Part shown: piece by piece, positions 1 through 8,886 of the stretch
How the letters are laid out: every line of letters begins with the position of its first letter
Position numbering within the stretch: the stretch's first letter is position 1
NCBI RefSeq assembly: GCF_934371575.1
Contig: NZ_CAKRNY010000010.1
Location: forward strand, 1-64,000
Direction of reading: 5' to 3'
From: an uncultured Blautia sp.
Lineage (GTDB): Bacteria; Bacillota; Clostridia; Lachnospirales; Lachnospiraceae
DNA: 64,000 bases
Position numbers and translations under genes: made by a program
Notes under the pieces: model-generated
The model's database searches: none
The model's input: only the letters and a program-made list of their open reading frames with translations
Told to the model about the DNA's origin: nothing

Positions 1-20
1 TATTTACAGTCCGCTTTAAA

Positions 21-431
21 TTAATACGACTTGCTCTGATGTTCAATATAACGGCGGATATTTTCCTCAGATACAGATCCGATCGTTTCCACATAATAGG
101 AATGGTTCCACAGCTCTCCCTTCCATAGCTGGTTTCTTATTTCCGGAAAACGTTCGAACAGCTTTCTGCCAGTAATCCCCTTCAGATACTTGACGATTGC
201 TGTTATAGACAGCTTTGGTGGAGCTGTTACAAAGCAATGGACATGGTCTCCTTCACCACATTCAAATAAATGAACAGTAAAGCCCTTGTCCTCAGCAATC
301 TGCTGCACCAGTTCCTTTAGGTATCCCTCAATTTCCGGGCTTAATATCTTCCGTCGGTATTTCACCGACCATACCATATGGTAGTTGATATTACACACGC
401 AAGTTCTATAATGTATTAGATTTTCTTGCAT
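21..431 (-). CDS. tnpA: IS200-type transposase TnpA
   Basis: A 136-residue HUH transposase of the IS200/IS605 family, which moves single-stranded DNA copies of the element. The HUH motif is HVH at residues 63-65 and the likely nucleophile is Tyr128 in the C-terminal helix (RRYIEHQ). Length and the N-terminal YHMVWSVKYRR motif are usual for the family, so the copy looks intact. I chose the ATG at 431 because the family begins a few residues before YHMVW; an upstream in-frame ATG at 473 would add an untypical 14-residue tail. No tnpB or other accessory gene is seen beside it, as expected for an IS200-like element. The element's other end lies outside or at the edge of the window. Confidence 0.93.
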   Translation of the reverse strand: MQENLIHYRTCVCNINYHMVWSVKYRRKILSPEIEGYLKELVQQIAEDKGFTVHLFECGEGDHVHCFVTAPPKLSITAIVKYLKGITGRKLFERFPEIRNQLWKGELWNHSYYVETIGSVSEENIRRYIEHQSKSY

Positions 432-471
432 ACATATAGTATAACACAATGAGCGAAAAGGCGCAATAATC

Positions 472-491
472 AATCGAACATACTTTCGATT
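472..491. repeat. Subterminal hairpin of the IS200-type element
   Basis: Arms AATCGAA (472-478) and TTCGATT (485-491) form a 7-bp stem with a 6-nt loop about 40 bp before the transposase start. IS200/IS605 elements carry such subterminal hairpins, which TnpA binds. The exact element boundary cannot be fixed from one copy. Confidence 0.5.
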
Positions 492-757
492 AATTATATA
501 CCGGTTACGGCATTAATGTCAATGGAGTTAATGGTAGGGAGATTATTATATTATTTTCAATGTGCAGACATGCACACTCCTACGCTTTCATCTCGGTAAT
601 TGAATTGCCGAGGATTCCCGCTTATTGTCCTAAATATCTATGCCTTTGACTAAACTAACAGTTCAAACATTTCTAAACTAATTATACCTGTGATACCTTC
701 TTTATTCACAAATATGCGTTAAAATATAGATACAAAGAAAAAACGGAGGTACCAAAG
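492..757. other. Non-coding stretch with two small hairpins, then the XRE gene promoter region
   Basis: No convincing gene is seen. Two hairpins lie close together: GTGCA/TGCAC at 562-575 and CTCGG/CCGAG at 592-612. Paired hairpins of this kind are common at ends of IS200/IS605-type elements, so this may be an old element end, but the evidence is thin. The segment closes with the ribosome binding site AACGGAGG just before the gene at 758. Confidence 0.35.
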
Positions 758-1834
758 ATGAAATTATTACTTTCAGCAAATATAAGCAAATTGCGAAAAG
801 AACACTCTATGACACAGGAGCAGTTAGCAGAAGCCTTGGGCGTTACCTTTGCATCTGTCTCAAAATGGGAGCGCGGTGTGGCAACGCCAGAGTTAAACCT
901 GATTGCGGAGATGGCAGACATGTTTGAGGTGTCTATCGATGCGCTTATCGGATACGAGTTTAGAAATAATAACAGAGAATCTGTGATTGCAAGACTAAAG
1001 CAGTATGCTCACGACAGAGATAATGAGGATGTTTTTTCTGATGTTGAAAAGGCATTACAGTGTTATCCAAATTGTTTCGATATTGTTTATTACAGTGCCA
1101 GGATCTACCGTTTAAGAGGACTGACACAAAAGAATGCAGCCTACTCCAAGAGGGCGCTTTCCCTTTGCGACCGTGCATGTATGCTGATCGGGCAAAACAA
1201 AGATCCGGAGATAAGCGATGTTTCTATTCACAAGGAAATGGCTGAAATCCATTTTGCGCTTGGTGAATACGACAAAGGCATAGCATTACTGAAAGAGAAT
1301 AATCCATGTCGCCTGAATCACTCTTTGATTGGAATGACGCTTGCGTCCTCATACAATGATTCGGAGAGAGCGCTGCCGTTTTTATCCAGGGCATTATTGG
1401 ATTTAACTGTTATGCACTTTGAAATCGTGATAGGATATATGAATGTTTTCTGCAAGACAAAAGATTACGCAAATGCTTTAGCTCTTGTGGACTGGGCGCT
1501 TGCCTTTTATCCCGGGCTAAAAAATCCAAAAAAACAGGGATATATGGACAAAAGCGAAGCATTTCTTTGGGCCATGCGAGCAGATATCCTGCTGTCGCTA
1601 AGTAGAAAAGAAGAAGCAATCAACAGCCTCCAGCGGGCAAAGGATGTTGCACTGCACTTCGACGAATCACCAAATTATGATGTGTCAAGTATCCGATTTG
1701 TTTACTGCGAGGCTCCCTCAAGTGCTTTTGATGATTTCGGTGATACTGCCATGATCGGAGTTGACGAGTTTATCAAAAGTCAGAAAAAAGACGAGCTGAG
1801 CAATTTATGGACTTCCTTGATGAGCGAATGCTAA
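758..1834 (+). CDS. XRE-family regulator with TPR-like C-terminal domain
   Basis: A 358-residue cytoplasmic DNA-binding regulator. Residues about 6-65 form a classic Cro/C1 helix-turn-helix (MTQEQLAEALGVT, then SVSKWERG). The rest, from about residue 90, is predicted helical and reads like tetratricopeptide repeats (ALQCYPNCFDIVYYSARIY; ALALVDWALAFYPG), the design of quorum-peptide or stress-responsive regulators. The start is fixed by CGGAGG 8 nt upstream of the ATG. It is followed directly by the 3' stump of an ABC transporter gene (1843-1950), so in an ancestor it probably sat beside an exporter operon it may have controlled. Target genes and ligand are unknown. Confidence 0.85.
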   Translation: MKLLLSANISKLRKEHSMTQEQLAEALGVTFASVSKWERGVATPELNLIAEMADMFEVSIDALIGYEFRNNNRESVIARLKQYAHDRDNEDVFSDVEKALQCYPNCFDIVYYSARIYRLRGLTQKNAAYSKRALSLCDRACMLIGQNKDPEISDVSIHKEMAEIHFALGEYDKGIALLKENNPCRLNHSLIGMTLASSYNDSERALPFLSRALLDLTVMHFEIVIGYMNVFCKTKDYANALALVDWALAFYPGLKNPKKQGYMDKSEAFLWAMRADILLSLSRKEEAINSLQRAKDVALHFDESPNYDVSSIRFVYCEAPSSAFDDFGDTAMIGVDEFIKSQKKDELSNLWTSLMSEC

Positions 1835-1842
1835 AACAATAC

Positions 1843-1950
1843 GATGGCATCACCACTTTGCAAAACGGCTCGATTGTTGAAACCGGAACTTTCGATGAGT
1901 TGATTTCAAAGAAAGGGTACTTCTACTCGCTGTTTACGATTTCTCAATAA
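1843..1950 (+). pseudogene. 3' remnant of an ABC exporter ATP-binding protein
   Basis: An open frame ending at the stop codon 1948-1950 encodes LQNGSIVETGTFDELIS followed by KKGYFYSLFTISQ. This is the typical end of an ABC exporter ATPase, just after the H-loop, where residues like VLDNGKIVEEGTHDEL are found. All upstream parts (Walker A, signature, Walker B) are missing and the frame joins the tail of the preceding gene, so this is a deletion remnant, not a gene. Confidence 0.75.
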
Positions 1951-1961
1951 CTCGTTATTTC

Positions 1962-4050
1962 CTTTCAATCCGCGCTCCCACAAAGGGAGCGACGGTGGTG
2001 GATCCGGACGGCATTACCGTCGAGATATTTCAATCCACGCTCTCGCGAAGAAAGCGACGCTGTGGCACTGCTCTGTCGAGTGCTTCGATTATTTCAAGCC
2101 ACGCTCCCGCGAAGGGAGCGACAAAGCCGTCGAGGTTAAAGAACGGATATTACATTTTTCAATCCACGCTCCCATGAAGGGAGCGACTGTGATCATTCTG
2201 GAGGGTGGCACAAAACAGTAATTTCAATCCGCGCTCCCATGAAGGGAGCGACATATTCTGAGCTATCACCGCATGGATGATCGCATTATTTCAATCCGCG
2301 CTCACATGAAGGGAGCGACGCTGGGCGAGGCATACAAGAACTGTGGCGCCAATATATTTCAATCCACGCTCCCACAAAGGGAGCGACGGTGGTAAATAAT
2401 GCTTCCACCAGAGTATTTCCACGATTTCAATCCGCGCTCCCACGAAGGGAGCGACGCTCTACATGGTTAGGGCAAGTAAGGGAAAGCTATTTCAATCCGC
2501 GCTCCCACGAAGGGAGCGACATTGTCGATTTTCTGATCAATGTTTACTGTAGCTGATTTCAATCCACGCTCCCACGAAGGGAGCGACGGGCGTCAAAAAA
2601 TGATTCATGCAGCAGCTATAGAATTTCAATCCACGCTCCCACGAAGGGAGCGACGGTGCAGATCGTCCGGATCTTTCCGATGACTTTATCAATTTCAATC
2701 CACGCTCCCACGAAGGGAACGACGGGCGCAACATGGGGAACTTACGTTAAAAAGGATATTTCAATCCACGCTCCCACGAAGGGAGCGACTACGCAGGACA
2801 GATTTTTCCTGTTATCCAAAGATATTTCAATCCACGCTCCCACGAAGGGAGCGACGCATTACACAAAGAAATCAAAACAGCTATTCAATGATTTCAATCC
2901 ACGCTCCCACGAAGGGAGCGACCCAGCGGATCATTCCGGCGTATACAGGATTGGCAAATTTCAATCCACGCTCCCACGAAGGGAGCGACAGCGATAATAG
3001 ATTTTTTTGCCGGGGCTTTTAGCATTTCAATCCACGCTCCCACGAAGGGAGCGACCTTGAGCAAGGATTTATAACAACTGATGGAGAATTTCTATTTCAA
3101 TCCACGCTCCCACGAAGGGAGCGACTACAAACGGATTCACACCTTGGCTGTACGATATTATTTCAATCCACGCTCCCACGAAGGGAGCGACCATGATGAG
3201 GATATTTCCCTTTACACAGAGGAAATTTCAATCCACGCTCCCACGAAGGGAGCGACATGATTACCTGAGGGCGGCACTTGAGACTTTACAATTTCAATCC
3301 ACGCTCCCACGAAGGGAGCGACAGTGTGGGGTTGAGGAGCACGTTAAACTCTTCCAATTTCAATCCACGCTCCCACGAAGGGAGCGACTTAAATCAGCAA
3401 AAGTAGATGGTGAAAATATTAAAATTTCAATCCACGCTCCCACGAAGGGAGCGACGGTAAATATTATGATACATGGGATTCCGGAAATATTTCAATCCAC
3501 GCTCCCACGAAGGGAGCGACTACTGTAATAAACGCTATACAAGGCATGGCTAATATTTCAATCCACGCTCCCACGAAGGGAGCGACATGCGGACAGATTG
3601 CAGGCTTTTGATATTTAAACATTTCAATCCACGCTCCCACGAAGGGAGCGACGAAGTAAAGACAATGTGTTTATACGGTTATTGTAATTTCAATCCACGC
3701 TCCCACGAAGGGAGCGACCCATGGTATATGCAAAGACCTGTGATGAAGATGTATTTCAATCCACGCTCCCACGAAGGGAGCGACGGGACGATAGGCGGGC
3801 AATATTCCATATTATCACATTTCAATCCACGCTCCCACGAAGGGAGCGACAGGCGGCGAAGAAATCAGTCATGGCAGACATTAAAATTTCAATCCACGCT
3901 CCCACGAAGGGAGCGACAATACACCATAATCTACATATAACTTAAACATCCCAATTTCAATCCACGCTCCCACGAAGGGAGCGACTATACCGTTATCGAA
4001 TGTTGACTGATTCATAATATTTCAATCCACGCTCCCACGAAGGGAGCGAC
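1962..4050 (-). CRISPR. Type I-C CRISPR array, 32 repeats and 31 spacers
   Basis: Thirty-two repeats of 32 nt alternate with 31 unique spacers of 32-38 nt (mostly 33-36). On the minus strand the repeat starts GTCGCTCCC, forms a 7-bp stem (CGCTCCC with GGGAGCG around a TTCGT loop) and ends GTGGATTGAAAT, the usual type I-C pattern, so transcription is leftward from a leader at 4051-4230. The 20 repeats at 2758-4050 are identical. Toward the far end they decay: one change at 2692-2723, repeats at 2424 and 2489 have CCG for CCA, and those at 1962, 2027, 2091, 2156, 2221, 2288 and 2356 each carry one to five changes. This marks the leader-distal end as oldest. No spacer matched other sequence in the window by eye. 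Confidence 0.98.
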
Positions 4051-4230
4051 AGCAATATTTCACAAAATATTGAATAATTATTGTGAAACACCACCAAATA
4101 ACACTCAAATTAATCCCTTAAACTTTAACGCAAAATATATTAATAAAATTAAAATCAGTGTTTTAAGTTGCTTTTTTCTGGTGCGAATCACCCAATAAAT
4201 TTATGTGAGCTTCATATTCGCACCAATATT
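4051..4230 (-). promoter_or_regulatory. CRISPR leader between cas2 and the array
   Basis: An AT-rich non-coding segment of 180 bp touching the first (youngest) repeat, as expected for a leader carrying the array promoter and the adaptation site. Two inverted repeats stand out. TTTCACAA (4058-4065) and TTGTGAAA (4081-4088) lie within 40 bp of the first repeat, where Cas1-Cas2 selects the integration site. TGGTGCGAAT (4179-4188) and ATTCGCACCA (4216-4225) form a perfect 10-bp stem just after the cas2 stop codon. It has no T-run on the minus strand, so it is not a plain terminator. I could not pick a convincing promoter by eye. Confidence 0.8.
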
Positions 4231-4521
4231 TTATAGAATCAATGGCTGATCTACTGCGATTCCACGCTCAACTCCGACATGTTCTACTTTTGTCTGATAT
4301 TTATTTCCCAAATAATAAAAACGCAAACTGTCTACATTTTCATCAATAATATCAACCAGGCTTTGTTTTAACATAATGCTTTGTGCCTGGTCTAAAATAC
4401 ACTCAAACACAGAATTCTGAACACGTCTACCATAGTTTTCGCATTGTTTTGCCACTTTTCTTAATCGCTTTTTTCCTAATGCAGTTTCTGTATTAACATC
4501 ATACGTAATAAGTACAAGCAT
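4231..4521 (-). CDS. cas2: CRISPR-associated Cas2
   Basis: A 96-residue Cas2, the dimeric scaffold that bridges two Cas1 dimers in the spacer-integration complex. It begins MLVLITYDVNT, with the conserved Asp at the end of the first strand, and contains the RRVQNSVFECIL strand typical of type I-C Cas2. It is the last cas gene, 11 bp after cas1, with GAGGT upstream of its ATG. Directly downstream comes the leader, so adaptation genes sit next to the site they act on. Confidence 0.97.
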   Translation of the reverse strand: MLVLITYDVNTETALGKKRLRKVAKQCENYGRRVQNSVFECILDQAQSIMLKQSLVDIIDENVDSLRFYYLGNKYQTKVEHVGVERGIAVDQPLIL

Positions 4522-4532
4522 AACAGCTTACC

Positions 4533-5564
4533 TCATTTCCAAAGGAATACTGGATATCCATCTAAATCACCACGCAAATATCTGGCAAGCAGCATAGCCT
4601 GAACATATGGCAGCATTCCCCATTCAACTTTTTCTTTTAAAAATGGATGTGTAATAACTTCTTTCTTCTTATTTTGCCATTCTACTAATACTTTTTTACG
4701 TAGATCGTCATCCATCAAAACTGCTCCATTTTCTTTGCGTGAAAAATTTTTACCATTTACGATTTTCTTATTGATCAGGGACAATACAAAGCGATCTGCA
4801 TATACAGCTCGAAATTCTTCTATCAAATCAAGAGCCAGTGACACTCTGCCTGGTCGCTCAGTATGAAGATATCCAACATATGGATCTAATCCAACAGCCT
4901 CCAGTGCTGAAGCAATTTGATTTGTCAATAAGGTATAAACAAATGAAAGCATCGCATTTACATTATCTAATGGCGGTCTTTTATTACGACCGCTAAAAGT
5001 AAAATCTTTTTTCTGTTGTAATATCAATTCATTAAAAACACCAAAATAAATGCTGGCAGCCTCACCCTCATATCCTCGTAACTGCTCTTTTGATTCTGCA
5101 TTTTGTATTAGTTCCAACGCATCCTTTAGTTGCAAAGAAGCTTTTTTTACGCGTTCTGAATTAATTTGCATTTCATGGTCGCGTAAGGCTCTTTCTAAAA
5201 CCCATCTTGCATTATATACTTTACCCAGAATACAGTTTTTCGCAATTTTCAGGCTAATATCTTCATCCTTACAACTCTTATATTGTTGTTCACGCAAAAG
5301 AACGTTTCCTCTTGTTTTTCCAGATACCCTTGCCAGAAACTTTCCTTGTGGGCTTAGATAACATATAGAAATATTCCGTTCTGCGCAGGCACCCATCAGT
5401 GCCGGACTTGTTCCCCGATATCCAAATGATACGATACCTTCCAAATTATGCAATGGCAACCGCCCGATTTCCGCTTGATTGTCATATACTACAATCGTTT
5501 CTCCTTCCAGTCCCAAATAACTATTTTCTGATGTCACATATAAAGTATTTAATAATTTCTTCAC
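4533..5564 (-). CDS. cas1: CRISPR-associated integrase Cas1
   Basis: A 343-residue Cas1 that inserts new spacers at the leader end. The metal-binding residues appear as Glu in RGYEGEAASIYFG (about residue 168), His in YVGYLHTERPG (about 232) and Asp/Glu in SLALDLIEEFR (about 245-250). The N-terminal beta domain (LYVTSENSYLGLEGETIVV) is normal for type I-C. The start is a GTG at 5564 with AGGAGG 8 nt upstream; it overlaps the cas4 stop by 4 bp (GTGA), showing translational coupling with cas4. No damage is seen. Confidence 0.97.
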   Translation of the reverse strand: MKKLLNTLYVTSENSYLGLEGETIVVYDNQAEIGRLPLHNLEGIVSFGYRGTSPALMGACAERNISICYLSPQGKFLARVSGKTRGNVLLREQQYKSCKDEDISLKIAKNCILGKVYNARWVLERALRDHEMQINSERVKKASLQLKDALELIQNAESKEQLRGYEGEAASIYFGVFNELILQQKKDFTFSGRNKRPPLDNVNAMLSFVYTLLTNQIASALEAVGLDPYVGYLHTERPGRVSLALDLIEEFRAVYADRFVLSLINKKIVNGKNFSRKENGAVLMDDDLRKKVLVEWQNKKKEVITHPFLKEKVEWGMLPYVQAMLLARYLRGDLDGYPVFLWK

Positions 5565-6226
5565 TCTACATCCTCCTTTAGTGACTGCGTTATATAAGCA
5601 GCCACGGAAGTTGTCTTTTCTAACTTAGGGAGACATAATTCTTTTAATGAGCAATTATTACATGATTTACTTTTTTTCACCTTCGGCGTATATCCTCTGC
5701 TGTAATATTGATGCATTTCAACAAATAATTCTTTTACTTCTTCCCTGAGTTCTTGTGAAAACAGTACATTTTCCCGCCTTCTGGTCTCTCCATAGAAAAT
5801 CGCACCTTCTGATATTTCAGTCGAAAACATTTCTTCCAAACACATTGCCTGTGCTGTAAGCTGTAGTTTATCTTCTCCTGTAATTTTCGATTTTCCTTTT
5901 TTATACTCTACTGGAAATACTGAATATGATCCCCGATGTCCATATAACGAAATACCATCCTCACACTTATGAAATTCTACAACATCGCACTCTCCTGAAA
6001 TACCCATTTTTCTGGATGCTATCGGAAGAGCTCTTACAATAATGGTATCTTTCCGTTTTTCTTTACTCATCGGATCATGCACTTTTTTATGCATTAACTC
6101 ACCAATAACTGTATGAACATTTTCATCCCATTGTTGTTCAATATGAATTAATGCCCACTGTCTCCTACAAAATTTAAAATGTTGTATTCCCGACAACATC
6201 AAATAGTCATCTTCTTTATATTCCAT
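5561..6226 (-). CDS. cas4: CRISPR-associated nuclease Cas4
   Basis: A 221-residue RecB-like nuclease that trims prespacers and checks their PAM (TTC in type I-C) before Cas1-Cas2 integration. RecB-type active-site residues are visible as Asp in GECDVVEF (about residue 82) and Glu-x-Lys in PVEYKKGKSK (about 107). The iron-sulfur cluster ligands are an early Cys (FKFCRRQ) and C-x2-C-x5-C near the C-terminus (SCNNCSLKELC). I place the start at the ATG at 6226, which shares its A with the cas7 stop (TGATG); a TTG at 6229 is the alternative. Complete and tightly coupled on both sides. Confidence 0.96.
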   Translation of the reverse strand: MEYKEDDYLMLSGIQHFKFCRRQWALIHIEQQWDENVHTVIGELMHKKVHDPMSKEKRKDTIIVRALPIASRKMGISGECDVVEFHKCEDGISLYGHRGSYSVFPVEYKKGKSKITGEDKLQLTAQAMCLEEMFSTEISEGAIFYGETRRRENVLFSQELREEVKELFVEMHQYYSRGYTPKVKKSKSCNNCSLKELCLPKLEKTTSVAAYITQSLKEDVE

Positions 6227-7137
6227 CAAATCATCCTTTTCACTTCAACAGAATCCGGAATCGCTTCTTCATGAACACATACTGTATAATCCTGATATTT
6301 TCTCGGATACTCCACATCCTCCTTTTTTGAGACTTCCACTGCATCAAACAACTTATATGCCGGACAATCTCCTAATTCCTTACTGTGCTTAAATACAATC
6401 AGTTCTCGTACTGCCATTTTTCCTCTTGCAGCTGAATGATCATTTTCAAACATATTAATGATTGCATCCCATAAAAGTTCCAGATCATCTTCTGAAAATC
6501 CTGTTACCTTTCTCGCCAGATTTGCAGAAACATATCCTTCTACTCGATATAATCCATATGGAACTATACATTTTCTTCCCATCTCTGTGCTCTTATTTTC
6601 AGCATCTTTCTCTGTTGTGATTGCTACTCTTGTAATGGTCACTTCCTGACTGATAATCGGATCAATACTTCTGGCAAAACCAATCTGCACAGGTCCTCTC
6701 ACTTGTCCACAATTCAAAGCAGCTTTAACAAATGTTGTCATAACCGCACCAAATGTACGAATGTCGTAAAAGTTTTCGCACATGTAATCTCTTAACTTAA
6801 GATCTACATCTGGATCATTTTTCTTAAGTTTTTTGAGTGCTTCCGGTACCTTTTTATCATCATTCTCCTCCACCCCAAGTTCTTTGCAGGCTTCCCTGTC
6901 GCTTCTGTTAAGCGGTACATCCTCTTTAATATATATTTTATACCCTTTCTCTCCTTCTTTGACCGTTTCAATATAATTACGGATTTTTCGCTTAATACAA
7001 ACATCCGTAACAAGACCAAGACCACTTTCCGGATCAATTCTTGGCATATTTCCCGCATCGGGATCTCCGTTTGGATTTCCATTTTCCACATCAAATAATA
7101 CTACAAACTCATACCTGTTTTTAATCACTTCGCTCAT
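6226..7137 (-). CDS. cas7: Cascade backbone protein Cas7 (Csd2)
   Basis: A 303-residue type I-C Cas7, the subunit that forms the helical filament along the crRNA in the Cascade surveillance complex. Family signatures are FDVENGNPNGDPDAGNMPR near the N-terminus and VRGPVQIGFARSIDPI around residue 140. AGGAGG precedes the ATG by 8 nt, and the cas8c stop codon directly abuts the start. In type I systems one cas7 gene supplies six to seven copies per complex, which fits its strong ribosome binding site. Confidence 0.97.
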   Translation of the reverse strand: MSEVIKNRYEFVVLFDVENGNPNGDPDAGNMPRIDPESGLGLVTDVCIKRKIRNYIETVKEGEKGYKIYIKEDVPLNRSDREACKELGVEENDDKKVPEALKKLKKNDPDVDLKLRDYMCENFYDIRTFGAVMTTFVKAALNCGQVRGPVQIGFARSIDPIISQEVTITRVAITTEKDAENKSTEMGRKCIVPYGLYRVEGYVSANLARKVTGFSEDDLELLWDAIINMFENDHSAARGKMAVRELIVFKHSKELGDCPAYKLFDAVEVSKKEDVEYPRKYQDYTVCVHEEAIPDSVEVKRMI

Positions 7138-8886
7138 TTACTTTTCCTCCTTCTTCTCATATCTTTTCTGAACCTGATGATAATACCCCAGCATGAATTT
7201 TCCTTGTTCTTCCAGCGAAAGACGGCTTGGAAATCCCTGCATATTATCAGACAATTCTATTTTACCTATAAGTTCAGTTAACAGCTTTTCATAATACATT
7301 TTCGTTCCTGCAGATTCTCTCTCTATCTTTTTCATATGACTGTTTTTTAATTTAATTAATATAGGAAATACAGATGCTGGTGTTGCACAGGCAGAATTAA
7401 AGTACCGATCTCTGATGGTTGCATTAATTCCCGGATTCGCATCTCTTTGAATAAATTCCAATACTGCGAACAATCTTCCAAGAACATAAGCTTTCTCTTT
7501 GCAATCCTCATTCAATCCCATGAATTTTTCGCCTTCCTTCCAATTGTAATTTTTTATCAAAACTGCTTTTATAATCGCCGCTCTTCCACATGTAACATTT
7601 CCCTGTTCTGAACGGATTCGAATCAATGTATCAGTATATAAGGTTTCCGGATATCTATTATTCTGAAGAACTGCATTTAACACCATTGCCGCCATACTTG
7701 GAATCGGAGTTTTATCTTTTGACTTTTGATTGACCGTTTCAAATAACATTTTTTGAATGCCTAAATAGTCCAACTCCACCCAGGCAGGTTTTACAATCTC
7801 TATTCTCTGATAGTGCTTTGATAAATTCTCCATAATATTACCAAATGAATTTTGATAAAAAAAGCGAACGGAAAGTCTTGCTGCATTTGGTGCCAGACAA
7901 AGAATATAGAATTTTTGCTCCATGTTTAACTGGATATCTTCCACATCCACCCTTATACCTCTTTGCAGATTTCCGAACATTTTTTTCATTTCCTCTTGAT
8001 TATCCACTTGTGGATTCATCCATGACAAAAAAGTTTTCTGATATTCTTCTTTTCCGGATTCTGCCCAGAATACAACCATCGAATCGCCTAGTGAAAAGCG
8101 GTACTCTCTTTGACCAAGCAGGTAATTAAGTGCTGTTGTATATGCAAATTCTGCATATTTGCCGACTGGCGCATTATAACTTTGTTCTTTGCCATAAGAT
8201 TCGAAAGCCGGTGCATTAAATGAAACCAGTGCAGCTCCACTTGACTGTGCTCCCGGAACTCCTTTTATGCCTTTATGAATACGTGAAATATCAGTTCTCT
8301 GTCCGGTCACCAGACAAATTCCTTGTTGTTCGTTGCTTTCTGCATTTCTTGCTTCTTCCCATAAGGATTTTATTTCATCGTCGTCTTGCGCCTCCAAAGC
8401 TCTCATACAAAAAATAATGTTCCCACCCTCGTTCAACTCTTCCCAATATTCTCTTAAAATCGGATTCTCTTTTGCATTTTCCGGGTTCCAGTTTCTAAAA
8501 TAATCACAGACAGCTTTTGCCATTACATCTTTTCCTTTAGCTAAAATTGAAAGATGCTTATCCTTTGTAGCCAGAAAGCAATCCATTATTCTTGGTTTTG
8601 TTCCATCCTCATCTATTCCAAGCAGATATTTCGCATTATCACACAGAAAATTTGCTGAAATCCCAGAGGATCTTATAACCATTTCTGGTACAGAACGGAG
8701 TTGAGCAGTTAAAACTTTCTTTTTCCCCCTATCTTCTTCCTGCTTCAAAGGAATAATTCCTTTTATCGTTCCATCTTCATTCAACTCGATCATGTGTGAT
8801 ACTTTAGCCTGACACCATCCTGCTTTCGCTGCTTTTCCTTGTTCAAGGAGATTTTCATAATACTCTACCAGAGCCTGCAGAATCAT
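7138..8886 (-). CDS. cas8c: Cascade large subunit Cas8c (Csd1)
   Basis: A 582-residue Cas8c, the PAM-reading large subunit of type I-C Cascade, within the usual length range. Recognisable stretches include the N-terminal MILQALVEYYENLLEQGK, GICLVTGQ followed by SRIHKGIKGVPGAQSSGAAL (about 195-220), and LSLEEQGKFMLGYYHQ at the C-terminus. In this subtype an internal start also yields the small Cas11c subunit from the same gene; I expect it here but cannot point to its start with certainty. The ATG overlaps the cas5c stop by 4 bp (ATGA). Confidence 0.96.
   Translation of the reverse strand: MILQALVEYYENLLEQGKAAKAGWCQAKVSHMIELNEDGTIKGIIPLKQEEDRGKKKVLTAQLRSVPEMVIRSSGISANFLCDNAKYLLGIDEDGTKPRIMDCFLATKDKHLSILAKGKDVMAKAVCDYFRNWNPENAKENPILREYWEELNEGGNIIFCMRALEAQDDDEIKSLWEEARNAESNEQQGICLVTGQRTDISRIHKGIKGVPGAQSSGAALVSFNAPAFESYGKEQSYNAPVGKYAEFAYTTALNYLLGQREYRFSLGDSMVVFWAESGKEEYQKTFLSWMNPQVDNQEEMKKMFGNLQRGIRVDVEDIQLNMEQKFYILCLAPNAARLSVRFFYQNSFGNIMENLSKHYQRIEIVKPAWVELDYLGIQKMLFETVNQKSKDKTPIPSMAAMVLNAVLQNNRYPETLYTDTLIRIRSEQGNVTCGRAAIIKAVLIKNYNWKEGEKFMGLNEDCKEKAYVLGRLFAVLEFIQRDANPGINATIRDRYFNSACATPASVFPILIKLKNSHMKKIERESAGTKMYYEKLLTELIGKIELSDNMQGFPSRLSLEEQGKFMLGYYHQVQKRYEKKEEK

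Noticed and set aside
1995..3945. Several open frames inside the array giving repeated peptides such as SIHAPTKGA and FQSTLPRRER
   Set aside because: They are translations of the 32-nt CRISPR repeat. This is a known annotation artefact; none has a ribosome binding site or codon pattern of a gene.
4179..4225. A rho-independent terminator for cas2
   Set aside because: The stem is perfect, but A residues, not T residues, follow on the minus strand, so it is kept only as a leader inverted repeat.
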